Origin: Solirubrobacter sp963848475
GTDB taxonomy: Bacteria > Actinomycetota > Thermoleophilia > Solirubrobacterales > Solirubrobacteraceae
NCBI GenBank assembly: GCA_963848475.1
Contig: CAWKDW010000005.1
Coordinates: 243,083 to 307,082 of the forward strand
Direction: 5' to 3'
Length of the DNA: 64,000 bases
Shown here in pieces: positions 9,757-18,631 of the stretch (position 1 is the stretch's first letter; each line of letters begins with the position of its first letter). Both the position numbers and the translations under genes were made by a program. A model generated the notes under the pieces. That model searched no databases and had not been told where the DNA came from. It worked only from the letters and a program-made list of their open reading frames with translations.

Positions 9757-11304
9757 CTAGACCATCGCAGCCTCAGGCTCGCGAACGGCCACGACCTCCT
9801 CGTGCTGCGGGCGCTTGGGATCGATCAGGAACCACGCGGCGAGTGCGGCCAGGGCGGTGGCGATCGCCGCGATCGTCAGCCCGGTACCGAGCGCGTCGAC
9901 GAAGGCCTGCTCGCTCGCCGCGCGCACATTCCCGGGCGCCCCGCTGACCGCCGCGCCCGATCCGAGGGCATCGACGAGCCGCTCGCGCGCCGGCTCCGGG
10001 ACGTTCGGCAGCGACTGCGCGAGGTCGTGGCGGCCGACGGTGGCGACGAGCGCGCCGAGCGCGGCGACGCCGAACGTGCCGCCGACCATCCGCGTCATCG
10101 ACAGCGTGCCCGAGGCCACGCCGGCCTTCGTGCGGTCCACGGCGTTCATGGCCGCGGTGCTCATCGGCGACATCGTGAAGCCCATCCCGAGGCCGAGCAG
10201 GACGAACGGCACGAAGAGGAAGGTGAACGTCGTGTCGACCTGGATCCGCGACTGCCATGCGAGCGAGATCGTGACCAGCGCGAGCCCGATGACCAGCGGC
10301 GTGCGCGGGCCGACGCGATCGGAGAGCCGGCCGGCCAGCGGCCCGGCGACCATGATCACCAGCGTCGAGGGCAGGAAGCGCACACCGGCCTGCAGCGGCG
10401 AGTAGCCGAGGATGTTCTGCATGTAGAGCGCGAGGAAGAAGAAGACCGCGAACATCCCGAACGAGATCGCGAAGGCGACGATGTTCGCGCCCACGAACGA
10501 GCGCGACTGGAAGAAGGTGAAGTCGACGATCGGCGCGCGCGAGTGGCGTTCGATCATGCCGAACGCGAACAGGCTGACCACGGCGAGTACGAACAGTCCG
10601 ATGATCTGCGGCGAGCCCCAGCCCCAGGCGTTGGCCTCGACCAGCGCCAGCACGAGCGCGGTCAGGCCGATCGTCAGCGTCGCGATGCCGGGGTAGTCGA
10701 CCTCGCGCGTCGCCGTCTCATCGCGCGATTCGTGTGTCGCGAACAGCGTCACGATCACGGCGACGATCGCGACCGGGATATTGATGAAGAAGATGGCCCG
10801 CCAACTCACGTCCTCGGTCAGCCAGCCCCCGAGCAGCGGACCGAGCGCCAGGGCGATCGCCGACACGCCGGCCCACATGCCGATCGCCTTGCCGCGCTCG
10901 GCGGGCGGGAAGGTGTTGGTGATGATCGAGAGCGTGCCGGGCATCATCAGCGCCGCGCCGCAGCCCTGGATCGCCCGCGAGACCACCAGCCAGCCCTCGG
11001 TCGGCGCGAAGCCGATCGTCGCCGAGGCGGCGGCGAAGATGACGACGCCGATCAGGAAGACCTTGCGCCGGCCGAAGATGTCGCCCAGGCGGCCGCCGGT
11101 GACGAGCAGCACGGCGAACGAGAGCGAGTAGGCGTTGATCGTCCATTCCAGCGACGACAGCGAGGCGTCGAAGCTGCGCTGGATCGACGGCAGCGCCACG
11201 TTGACGACCGTGTTGTCGAGCATGACCATGAAGAGGGCGAAACACATCGCCGCGAGCGTCCACCAGCGGCGGTTCTCTTCGGAGAGTCGAATCCGGGAGG
11301 TCAA
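9757..11304 (-). CDS. DHA2-family (EmrB/QacA) drug:H+ antiporter
   Basis: 515 residues with about 14 predicted membrane segments. MFS motif A GGRLGDIFGRRKVF follows the second helix, and LDNTVVNVALPSIQ is the characteristic motif in helix 1. The start overlaps the end of the MarR gene by 4 nt (11301-11304), giving a regulator-exporter operon. Likely multidrug or metabolite efflux; the substrate cannot be inferred. Confidence 0.9.
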   Translation of the reverse strand: MTSRIRLSEENRRWWTLAAMCFALFMVMLDNTVVNVALPSIQRSFDASLSSLEWTINAYSLSFAVLLVTGGRLGDIFGRRKVFLIGVVIFAAASATIGFAPTEGWLVVSRAIQGCGAALMMPGTLSIITNTFPPAERGKAIGMWAGVSAIALALGPLLGGWLTEDVSWRAIFFINIPVAIVAVIVTLFATHESRDETATREVDYPGIATLTIGLTALVLALVEANAWGWGSPQIIGLFVLAVVSLFAFGMIERHSRAPIVDFTFFQSRSFVGANIVAFAISFGMFAVFFFLALYMQNILGYSPLQAGVRFLPSTLVIMVAGPLAGRLSDRVGPRTPLVIGLALVTISLAWQSRIQVDTTFTFLFVPFVLLGLGMGFTMSPMSTAAMNAVDRTKAGVASGTLSMTRMVGGTFGVAALGALVATVGRHDLAQSLPNVPEPARERLVDALGSGAAVSGAPGNVRAASEQAFVDALGTGLTIAAIATALAALAAWFLIDPKRPQHEEVVAVREPEAAMV

Positions 11305-11747
11305 GGCGTGATCCTTTCCACGATGGGGAGCAGCGTGGCGTAGAGGGCGTCCCGCTCATCCGGCGTGAGTTCCGCCGTGAAACTCTCGAGCGCCTGCAGG
11401 CGCGTGCGCGCCACGCGCTGCACGACCTCGCTGCCGTGCTCGGAGAGGGCGATCAGCCGCGAGCGCCGATCCTCGTCGGACTCGCGGCGGGTGACGAAGT
11501 CACGCTGGATGAGCCCCTCGACCGCCCGGGAGGCGGCGGGGAGAGAGAGGCCGAGGTGGGTGGCGATCTCCTTGACGGAGTGCTCGCGACCGTCCTCGAG
11601 CAGGAACAGCATCTTCACCTGGGAGAAGGAGGAACCGAGATCGTCGACGACCTTGAACAGATCGGCGGACGAGCGACGGTTGAGGATGCTCCAGAGCCGT
11701 CCCATCACTTCCGACAGCTCTTGCGTGGACGCAACCTTTGCTTGCAT
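11301..11747 (-). CDS. MarR-family repressor
   Basis: 148 residues with the winged helix region HSVKEIATHLGLSLPAASRAVEGLIQRDFVTRRESDEDRR, the usual MarR arrangement including the wing. First gene of an operon with the DHA2 exporter. The ATG at 11747 lies inside one of two inverted repeats and only 8 bp after a TATAGT -10 hexamer, so the mRNA may be leaderless and the repressor autoregulated. Confidence 0.9.
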   Translation of the reverse strand: MQAKVASTQELSEVMGRLWSILNRRSSADLFKVVDDLGSSFSQVKMLFLLEDGREHSVKEIATHLGLSLPAASRAVEGLIQRDFVTRRESDEDRRSRLIALSEHGSEVVQRVARTRLQALESFTAELTPDERDALYATLLPIVERITP

Positions 11748-11760
11748 GCACGCAACTATA
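11721..11760 (-). promoter_or_regulatory. Leaderless promoter with two MarR-type operators
   Basis: Two related inverted repeats sit 21 bp apart: TTGCGTGGACGCAA (11721-11734) and TTGCATGCACGCAA (11742-11755). The minus-strand -10 element TATAGT (11755-11760) touches the second. The start codon (11747) is within the second repeat and the first lies in codons 5-9. The 21-bp period places both sites on the same DNA face. Confidence 0.6.
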
Positions 11761-11769
11761 GGTCGACTG

Positions 11770-12027
11770 TCAAGACCTTCGATGAGAGCCCGCCAACCCG
11801 TGGCACCGCGACCGCCGGGACGCTATCCGGCGATCGTTACGCGTGCTCCGAGCACCTCGTATCCTGTCGCCGGGCAGTCGTGTCAGGACGGAGTAGGTCT
11901 CGGCGACGGCGTGACCGCTGAGCGCGATCTCGCGCCGGTCCCACCAGCGAACGACGGCGGCGTGGTCGCGGTGCGAGGCGACGAGCAGCGGGATGGCGAC
12001 GCTCGTGTCGAGTGCGAGCGGGGTCAA
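11770..12027 (-). pseudogene. Truncated VapC-like PIN-domain toxin
   Basis: The N-terminal half of a PIN ribonuclease is clear: LALDTSVAIPLLVASHRDHAAVVRWWDRR supplies the first catalytic Asp, and the Glu of AVAETYSVLTRLPGD is the conserved Glu. After about residue 55 the sequence turns to unrelated Arg/Ser-rich residues and ends at the marR promoter, so the C-terminal acidic residues are absent in all three frames. The TTG start overlaps the antitoxin stop (TTGA). This looks like a genuine remnant, because no room remains for the missing half. Confidence 0.6.
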
Positions 12028-12260
12028 CGACGGCCGGCGTCGATGAGCCGCGAAGACGGTGGCGTCGTCGATCGCCGTCGTGCCGGTGGCCCGAGTGCGC
12101 CGGATTCGTCGGTCAAGGTCGCGGTACGGCCGGCCGGAACGAGCTGCAGCCCGGCGCCGTAGCGCGAGATGTCGACGGTGGTGCCGGGCGTGAGCCCGAG
12201 CGCGTCGCGGAGCGGTTTGGGAACGACGATGCGGCCGACGGCGTCGATCGTGGTCTCCAT
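12024..12260 (-). CDS. AbrB/VapB-type antitoxin with compensating frameshifts
   Basis: METTIDAVGRIVVPKPLRDALGL is a classic swapped-hairpin AbrB DNA-binding N-terminus. The C-terminus as written is Pro/Arg-rich, but the next frame between about 12085 and 12045 reads ATGTTAIDDATVFA and then rejoins as LIDAGRR, which is what VapB partners usually look like. One missing and one extra base therefore cancel. ATG 12260 is preferred over an upstream TTG. It is coupled to the decayed toxin and would normally neutralise it and autoregulate. Confidence 0.7.
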   Translation of the reverse strand: METTIDAVGRIVVPKPLRDALGLTPGTTVDISRYGAGLQLVPAGRTATLTDESGALGPPARRRSTTPPSSRLIDAGRR

Positions 12261-12315
12261 TGGCAATGGCCTACGGGTCGAATCCCAGTGCGGTGAGCGC
12301 GTTCAGGTACTGCGC

Positions 12316-12729
12316 TCAGGGCAGCAGCACGCGGTTCTGCCCCGACTTGCGCGGCGGCCCGACGAGCACGCGGGCGGGGCGGATCGCGTCGTCGGCCACA
12401 TGGACCGAATAGACACCCGGGGTGGCCTTGATCGTCAGCCGACCGGTCCGGCGCGGCGGGATCAACGGGCTGCTGGCCTGCTGTCCGGCGGTGCGCCCGC
12501 CGATCTCGTCGGTCTCGAAGGTCACCTTCTGCGGCGCCCCGGACTGGTTGGACACGACCAGGGTGATCTGACCCGCGCCGACCGCGGCGGGCGAGATCAG
12601 CACGCCGTCGGAATGGATCGCCCCCGTCAGCGTCACCGGCACCGCCGGGCGCAGCTCGTTCTCGCGCTGCTCGCTGCCGCCGCAGCCCGCGAGGGCCAGC
12701 ACGGCGATCAGAGGGACGCTGCGGCGCAC
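12316..12729 (-). CDS. Small secreted lipoprotein
   Basis: 137 residues from GTG 12729. Signal MRRSVPLIAVLALAGC ends in a lipobox (LAGC), then GGSEQ. The mature part is beta-rich (ITLVVSNQSGAPQKVTFETDEI, GRLTIKATPGVYSVHVADDAI), reminiscent of cupredoxin-like folds but without an obvious copper ligand set. Divergent from the exonuclease gene. Function unknown. Confidence 0.65.
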   Translation of the reverse strand: MRRSVPLIAVLALAGCGGSEQRENELRPAVPVTLTGAIHSDGVLISPAAVGAGQITLVVSNQSGAPQKVTFETDEIGGRTAGQQASSPLIPPRRTGRLTIKATPGVYSVHVADDAIRPARVLVGPPRKSGQNRVLLP

Positions 12730-12804
12730 GTCGCGAACGGTAGTGCACGGTGCAAACGCAAGCGCCGTTGCAGCGTCCGGGCGTGGGCGGATGCTGTGCG
12801 GTCC

Positions 12805-14497
12805 ATGCTCGAGCAGCCCCTCGCCTCCGCGGAGTTCATCGCCCTCGACACCGAGACCAACGGTCTGGCGGGCGAACGCTGCGAGCTGACCGAGATCGGG
12901 GCGGTGCTCGTGGGCGGCGGCGAGCTCCATGACGAGTGGGACTCGCTGGTCGGCGTCGCGAACCCGCTCGGGCGCGGGATCCAGCGCTTCACCGGCATCT
13001 CGCAGGCGATGCTCGACGCGGCGCCCGCGCCCGAGGACGTGCTGCCGGAGCTGAGCAGGCTGCTGCGCGGCCGCGTGCTGGTCGCCCACAACGCGGCGTT
13101 CGACGTGCGCGTGCTCCGCCAGGCCTTCGCCCGCGCCGCGCTGGAATGGCCCGCGCCGCCGGTGATCTGCACGGTCGCGCTCGCGCGCCGGTTCGCCCCG
13201 CTTCAGCGCCGCCGCGGGCTCGCGACGCTGGCCGGCGCGCTGGGGGTCGAGGTCGAGGCCGTCCATCGCGCGCTCCCGGACGCGCTCACGTGCGCGCGGG
13301 TCTTCTGCGCCCTGTTCGGGCGCCTGTGCGCGAACGCCGCGACGATCGGCGACGCGATCGCCGTGCTGAGCGCGCGCAAGGCCCGCACGCGGCCGCCCGA
13401 AGGTGCGTCGCGCGCGCGGCGATCGCCCGCACCTCGCCGGGCTCCCGCACGAGCCGGGCGTCTACATCTTCCGCGACGCCGACGGCCGCCCGCTCTACGT
13501 CGGCAAGTCGGTCGACCTGCGCACGCGCGCGCGCTCGCACTTCAGCACCGGGGCGACGTGGGCCGCCGACGCCGAGCACGTCGACCACCAGGTCACGGAG
13601 TCCGAGCTCGGCGCGCTGCTGCTCGAGGACCGGCTGATCAAGGCGCTGCGCCCGCCCGGCAACGTGCGCGGCAAGAGCGAGCCCGACGGCTACGTCTACC
13701 TGCGCTGCCGGTTGGACATCGCGTTCCCGATCCTCGAGGTCGCGCGCGAGCCCGCCGCCGGCCACGCGATCTGCGTCGGCCCGGTGCGCGGGAGGGCGGC
13801 CGCGGCCGAGCTGGTCGAGCAGCTCAACTCGCTGTTCGGGCTGCGCCACTGCGGGCGCACGCTGCCGCGCCGCGAGCACCCGTCGGCGTACGGGCAGATG
13901 GGCCGCTGCCTCTCGCCCTGCCTGCACGACCTCGATCCGAACCTCTATCGCGAGCGCCTCGATGCGGCGCTGGCGCTCTTCGTCGGCCGCGACGGCGGCA
14001 GCGCGCTGCTCAAGCGCGTCGACGAGCAGATCGCCGAGGCCTCACAGCTGCGGCGCTACGAGCGCGCGGCGTCGCTGCAGCGCCGGCGCGGCCGGCTGGA
14101 GCAGCTGCTCTCACGCCTGGGCGGCGTGCTGCGCGCGACGCACACCGGCGCGCGGCTCGTGCTCGCGCCGCATCCAGAGGCGGCAGGGCGCTTCGACGCG
14201 ATCTGGATCTCCGGCGGCCGCGTCGTCGACTGGGGGCCGGGGGAGGCGGCGGCGGAGCTGGCGCCGCGTTCGGCCCGCGCCTACGCCGCGGCGCCCGCGG
14301 CGCGCAGCCTCGGAGGCTGGCTGCCCGCGGACGCCGTGGCGGAGACGCGTCTGGTCGGCGCGTGGATCGCGGCCAACCAGCCTCCTGCCCTGGAGCTCGG
14401 GGCCCGGACCGGGAAGGCGGCACACACCGCCTTCCTCGCCAGGAACGGGTTTCGCTCTCCGTCCTCTCAAGTTCGGACGGAGAGCGACGTCACATAA
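12805..14497 (+). CDS. DEDDh exonuclease fused to UvrC-like GIY-YIG nuclease, one frameshift
   Basis: About 560 residues. Residues 1-190 form a DnaQ-like 3'-5' exonuclease: FIALDTETNG, AHNAAFDVRVLRQ and HRALPDALTCARV give the D-E-D-D and catalytic His. From about 13430 follows a UvrC N-terminal-type domain (GVYIFRDADGRPLYVGKSVDLRTRARSHF) and a cysteine-rich middle (GLRHCGRTLP...GRCLSPCL). A frame change near 13400 joins the halves. The fusion is known in actinobacteria (Mycobacterium Rv2191 is of this type) and is a presumed DNA-repair nuclease. ATG 12805 gives the normal start just before the exonuclease fold. Confidence 0.82.
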
Positions 14498-16383
14498 CTA
14501 GGGCGTCGTCGTCGACAGCGTGAACGTCAGCGTCTTGGTGTAGGCGCCCGTGCGCAGCGGTTCGCCGTTGGGGATCGTCTGCCGGAAGTCGACCGTCGCG
14601 ATGTCGGTGAACACCGGCGTGGTGTAGGTGATCAGGCTCGTCGGGTCGGCCGCGCCCCCGACGGGCGCGAACGCGCCGTCCTTCGCGCGGGCCTGCAGCG
14701 GCAGCGTCAGCGCGGCCGTGCCGTTGACCAGATGGCCGACGGACGTCGTTCCGCGGTCGGAGACGCTGAGCGTCGCGTCGCCGGCCGAGGAGACGATCGT
14801 CGCCGTGGTCGACGCGTCGTAGTCACGCGCGATGCCCGGCAGGAAGTTGCCGAACGAGGCCGGGGCGCCGAGCGTGAGGTTCAGCGTGGGCGGCACCGTG
14901 CCGCCGACCGGCATCGTCGGCGGCGACCTGGATCTCCGGGGCGATCGCGGTCTTCCACACCGTCGCGCCGCCGTTGTCGGCGACCAGCGCGCAGTGGATG
15001 ACCTTGCCGACGTCCGCCTGCGGTGGGCGTGTAGGTGCTGTTGGCGTCCTCGTCGACGAGGTAGGAGTCCAGCCAGGTCAGGTCCTGGTTGCCGTAGAGG
15101 CCGTTGGCGTCGGCCGGCGGTGGTGAAGCTGCCGAGGTCGATCTGGCTCGGGGCGCGGAAGTGCGGGTGCGTCGGCGCGATCTTGTTCGACCGGTACCAC
15201 TTGCGCGAGTACGTGACGCCCGTGGCGGGCGTCCAGGTGCCGGTGCTGCACGTGAGGTTCTGGCCGACGAAGCCGGTCCCGGTCACGGTCGGCGCGACGG
15301 TGTTGACGGGGATCTCGGCGGGCGTGATCTCCTTGACCTGGATCTCGCGGTAGGAGATGCGGTCGTTGCCGCCGTGCGTCTGCAGGCCGAGGTAGCCGCG
15401 CGCGAACTGGCGCGCGACGGTCGCGGGATCGCCGTTGCGCGAGGCGATCTTCGGGATCGAGTTGTCGAACTGGTTGATCATCCGGCCGTCGAGGACGACC
15501 GTGTACTGCTGGCCGATCGTGCGGATCTCCATGCGGTGCCAGACGCCCTTGTCGAGGCGCTCATAGGTGCGCGACTGCTGGGCGTTGAGGTTGCGGAAGT
15601 TGTAGAACGAGCCGGTCTTGATCGGATCGGAGCCGCCGAGCGCGCCGGTTCCGGTCAGCGTCTCGTTGATCTGGACCTCGTGGCCGCAGGCGACCTGTGT
15701 CCAGTGCTGGTGGTTGTCGGCGTTGCTGTTGTGCGTCAGCGGGCCGGTCCCGGCCAGGTTGGTGAGGTTCGTGGTGCCGTTGCGCGCGCAGTAGGCGCCC
15801 GAGTATTCGAACGGCGGGGTCGGACGCGTTGGACGCCGGCGGGAAGGGCCCGCTCGCGCCGGCCCAGTTGTAGGTCGTGGAGGCGCCGGGCGTGTCGCGG
15901 CCGCAGATCAGCAGCGCGCCCGCGCAGAGGTCGTAGTTGTACCCGGTCGGCTTCTGGGCCAGGACGGCCGCCGTGTTGGCGCCCGGTGTAGCGGACCTCG
16001 GGCGTGCGGATCATGACGCCGCCGTTGCGGGTCGACGTCGGTGTGTTCTGGACGGTGTACTGCAGCCGGAAGACGGCGTCGCCGAATGCTGTCACCGGAT
16101 ACCAGTAGGCGCCGAACGGGGACGCGCCGACGAGGAACGAGCCCTCGACCGGGTCGAGCGTCGCCTGGCCCTGCCCGCCTTCGGACGCCGGGCGCGACTG
16201 TGCCGCGGTTCCAGCGGCGAACGCCCATTTGTCAAACGACGCGTCGGACCCCGTCGCCGATCCGTCGAAGATGTACCGGAACCCGGGATCCGGCGGCGGG
16301 GCGACGTACTGGGCGTCAGCCGCCGCCGGCAGCGCGGCGATCGCCGCTACGGCGAGACAGCCCGCAACCCTGATGCGCTTCAT
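14498..16383 (-). CDS. Secreted DUF1080-like protein with Ig-like region and LSTTTP C-terminal domain, frameshifted
   Basis: About 628 residues when joined. Signal peptide MKRIRVAGCLAVAAIAALPAA. A jelly-roll region resembles DUF1080/3-keto-disaccharide hydrolases (GFRYIFDGSATGSDASFDKW, FRLQYTVQNTPTSTRNGGVMIRTPE, later MEIRTIGQQYTVVLDG). Then an Ig-like module (VGQNLTCSTGTW...GKVIHCALVADNGGATVWKT) and a C-terminal domain starting GGTVPPTLNLTLGAPASFG and ending TLTFTLSTTTP. Frame changes near 15985, 15820, 15110 and 14925. A promoter and a good Shine-Dalgarno site (AGGAGGGG) precede ATG 16383. Probable extracellular polysaccharide binding or hydrolysis. Confidence 0.72.
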
Positions 16384-16416
16384 CTGGCTCCTTCCCCTCC
16401 TGGACAGATGAGTGGC

Positions 16417-16446
16417 ACATTACGACCAGATGAAGACGAAAGTCAA
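16417..16446 (-). promoter_or_regulatory. Promoter of the 14498-16383 gene
   Basis: Minus-strand TTGACT (16446-16441), 18-bp spacer and TAATGT (16422-16417), giving a leader of about 25-30 nt before ATG 16383. The same TTGACTTTCG block with identical 18-bp spacing recurs at 17101-17130. Confidence 0.55.
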
Positions 16447-16460
16447 CGACTTCTGCCGAA

Positions 16461-16490
16461 CAGGGAGGGCGGCTTGCGCCGCCCTCCCTG
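16461..16490 (-). terminator. Strong 13-bp hairpin after the 16498-17182 fragment
   Basis: CAGGGAGGGCGGC, loop TTGC, GCCGCCCTCCCTG: a perfect GC-rich stem just downstream, on the minus strand, of the stop at 16498-16500. There is no U-tract on that side. Confidence 0.65.
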
Positions 16491-16497
16491 CTTTTGC

Positions 16498-17182
16498 CTA
16501 GGGCGTAGTGGTGCTGAGCGTGAAGGTCAGCGTCTTCGAGTAGCTGCCGGTACGCAGCGCGTCGGTTTGTCCGATGCGCTGGCGGAATGCCACCGTGACC
16601 GAGTCGTTGCTGGTCGGGCCCGCGTACGACAACAGCGACGTCGGGTCGGCGCTGCCGCCGACGTCGGCCAGCGCTCCGCCGACACCCGCCGCGCTCGTCG
16701 CCCGCGCCTGAACCGCGGACGGCAGCGAGAACGTGCCGTTGACGAGGTGGCCCGTGGCGGCGGCTGCTCGGGTCGGCGACCGAGAGCGCCGCCGAACCGG
16801 CGGTCGAGATGACGGTCGCCGTGGAGGCGGCGTCGTAGTCCTTGGCCAGCGCGGGCGTGAACGGCCCGAACGAGGCCGCGGCGCCGAGCGTCAGGCTGAG
16901 CGTCGCCGGCACCGAGGCACCCGCGCCGCCCTCGGCGTTGACCGCCGTGAGGATCTCCGGGGCGACTGCGGTCTTCCAGACGGTGGCACCCGCGTTGTCG
17001 GCGTTGACCGCGCAGTGGATGACCTTGCCGATGTCCTCCGCGACCGGCGTGTAGGTGTCACCGTCGCCGAGCATCCTCGACGACACTCCGGACGGGTCGG
17101 ACTTTATGCTGACGATGTAGCGAAAGTCAATCGTCGACGGTTCAGAACAAAAGAACTTCTGCCCGCTGGGGGTTAATCGCAA
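16498..17182 (-). pseudogene. N-terminally truncated paralogue carrying the LSTTTP domain
   Basis: The frame holds only part of an Ig-like module (DTYTPVAEDIGKVIHCAVNADNAGATVWKTAVAPEI, nearly the same as in the gene at 14498-16383) and the shared C-terminal domain (VPATLSLTLGAAASFG...), with a frame change near 16760 before the ending TFTLSTTTP. No signal peptide or catalytic part precedes it; the response regulator gene abuts on the upstream side. A promoter-like TTGACT-N18-TAAAGT (17130-17101) lies inside the open frame, and a GTG just after it could start a short product. Best read as a partial duplication or internal deletion. Confidence 0.6.
17101..17130 (-). promoter_or_regulatory. Promoter-like element duplicated from the neighbouring gene
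   Basis: Minus-strand TTGACT (17130-17125), 18-bp spacer, TAAAGT (17106-17101). The adjoining TTTCG and a GCAGAAGT block upstream also match the promoter region at 16417-16460, indicating a shared origin. Confidence 0.4.
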
Positions 17183-17185
17183 AGA

Positions 17186-17542
17186 TCAGGCGGCGAGAGT
17201 AGCCAGCGCGTCGCCCGAGAGCTCCGCCTTGGCGATGAATCCGCGGGCGCCGCAGTTCTCGAACTGCGGCGGGTAGTCCGAGGCGTCACGGCTCGAGGTC
17301 AGCACGACCATCGGCCCGCCCGTCGGACAGCGGCTCAGCCGCCCGCAGACCTCGATGCCGTCGATGTCGGGCAGCCCGACGTCCAGCAGGACGACGTCAG
17401 GGCGCAGCCGGCGGACCGCTTCGAGGCCTTCGTTGCCGGATGCGCTCTCGCCGATCACCTCGAAGCCGTCCGCCTCGAGCAGGGCTCGCGCCGCATGGCG
17501 GAACCCGGCGTGGTCGTCGACGATGAGGACGGTCTGCGGCAT
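17186..17542 (-). CDS. Stand-alone response regulator receiver protein
   Basis: 118 residues from ATG 17542, a single CheY-like domain with no output domain. Acidic pocket VDDHAGF, phospho-acceptor Asp in VVLLDVGLPDIDG, switch Ser/Thr in VVLTSSRD and the conserved Lys in GFIAKAEL are all present. Its closest style is the receiver half of NarL/LuxR-type regulators, but the frame ends cleanly after the last helix (ATLAA). No sensor kinase is nearby, so the partner is unknown. Confidence 0.85.
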   Translation of the reverse strand: MPQTVLIVDDHAGFRHAARALLEADGFEVIGESASGNEGLEAVRRLRPDVVLLDVGLPDIDGIEVCGRLSRCPTGGPMVVLTSSRDASDYPPQFENCGARGFIAKAELSGDALATLAA

Positions 17543-17624
17543 TACAGACAGCTTGCCCAACTTCGACGGAGTCGAAAAGCGCGGTAGCTCCACACGACGG
17601 GCAGGCCAGCCGCACCTGGCGTGA

Positions 17625-18020
17625 GTGGTCGCCGTAGGCTCGGTGGTGGTGATCACCGGTCTCGACCACGTGCAGGTTGCCGCGCCGCCTGGCTGCGAGG
17701 CCGAGGCGCGCGGGTTCTACGGCCGCGTGCTCGGGCTCACCGAGCTCCAGAAACCGGCGCCGCTGGCCGCGCGCGGCGGCGTCTGGTTCGCGTGTGGCAC
17801 GCAGCAGCTGCACGTCGGCGTCGCCGCCGACTTCACGCCGGCGACCAAGGCCCACCCGGCGCTGTCGGTCACCCGCGCCGCCGACCTCGATGTCCTCGCC
17901 GAGCGGCTGACGCTCGCGGCCGCCCCGGTGCATTGGGACGCGGAGCTGTCGGGCGTCGCGCGCTTCTACACCGAAGACCCCTGGGGCAACCGCCTCGAAC
18001 TGCTCGCCGCCGCGCCCTGA
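17625..18020 (+). CDS. VOC-family (glyoxalase/bleomycin-resistance fold) protein
   Basis: About 125 residues: ITGLDHVQVAAPPG...ARGFYGRVLGL, WFACGTQQLHVGV and the closing FYTEDPWGNRLEL, the standard paired beta-alpha-beta-beta-beta modules with His and Glu metal ligands. Three in-frame GTGs follow the first at 17625; the one at 17643 or 17646 would give a more usual length. Likely a metal-dependent lyase, isomerase or dioxygenase of unknown substrate. Confidence 0.8.
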   Translation: MVAVGSVVVITGLDHVQVAAPPGCEAEARGFYGRVLGLTELQKPAPLAARGGVWFACGTQQLHVGVAADFTPATKAHPALSVTRAADLDVLAERLTLAAAPVHWDAELSGVARFYTEDPWGNRLELLAAAP

Positions 18021-18024
18021 CGAG

Positions 18025-18075
18025 GGGGTGCCTCACGAACGTTCGGCCTGTCCGAACGTTCGTGCGTCACCCCGA
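18025..18075. terminator. Long hairpin between convergent genes
   Basis: ACGAACGTTCGG, loop CCTGT, CCGAACGTTCGT, extended outward after a short asymmetric bulge by GGGGTG/CACCCC. It lies between the VOC gene stop (18020) and the end of the minus-strand gene at 18103, so it could terminate in both directions. Confidence 0.65.
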
Positions 18076-18102
18076 CCAACGCGCCACGTTCGGCGCGCCG
18101 GA

Positions 18103-18589
18103 TCAGGTGGGGCGCCCGCCCCAGCTGAGGACGCTCAACGGGCCCATCGCCGCCTTCTCATGCGCCGGGGCGGCACTGACGACCGGGCTCTCGTCCGGAT
18201 CCTGCGCGACCACGTGCAGAACCGAGACGCCCGTGAAGCGCGCGACCGCGTGCGGGCAGATCGCCGCGCACCCACTTCGAGGACTGGCCGGGCAGCGTCG
18301 AGACGATGACCTCGTCGTGGCGCATCTGGTCCCAGACCTCGGTCAGCGCCTCCAGCGGTATCGGGTCGCCGACGACACCCTCGCACTCCGCGATGCCGGC
18401 TGCACGCCAGGCCTCCAGCACCGCATCGAGCCGCTCGAGGGCCGCCGCCCGGTCCGCGCTGCCGGGGCCGGCCGCAGGCATGATCAGCGTCGCCTGGATC
18501 GGTCCGCGCTCCGCTCGGTGGACGAGAGCCTCGATGAGCTCCGGCGCCGCGGCGGTGCGGTTGGCGAGCACGATCACGTGAGCGGCCAT
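18103..18589 (-). CDS. Conserved hypothetical protein, one frameshift
   Basis: About 161 residues. The N-terminus HVIVLANRTAAAPELIEALVHRA and the block DPIPLEALTEVWDQMRHDEVIVSTLPG suggest an alpha/beta fold like universal-stress proteins. After KWVRGDLPAR the frame changes near 18270 and continues VARFTGVSVLHVVAQDPDESP to a stop at 18103. Clear Shine-Dalgarno AAGGGAG before ATG 18589. Cytoplasmic; function unknown. Confidence 0.7.
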
Positions 18590-18631
18590 GGGCTGCTCCC
18601 TTCTTGAAGCGGATTTAGTGCAAGGTCGACT

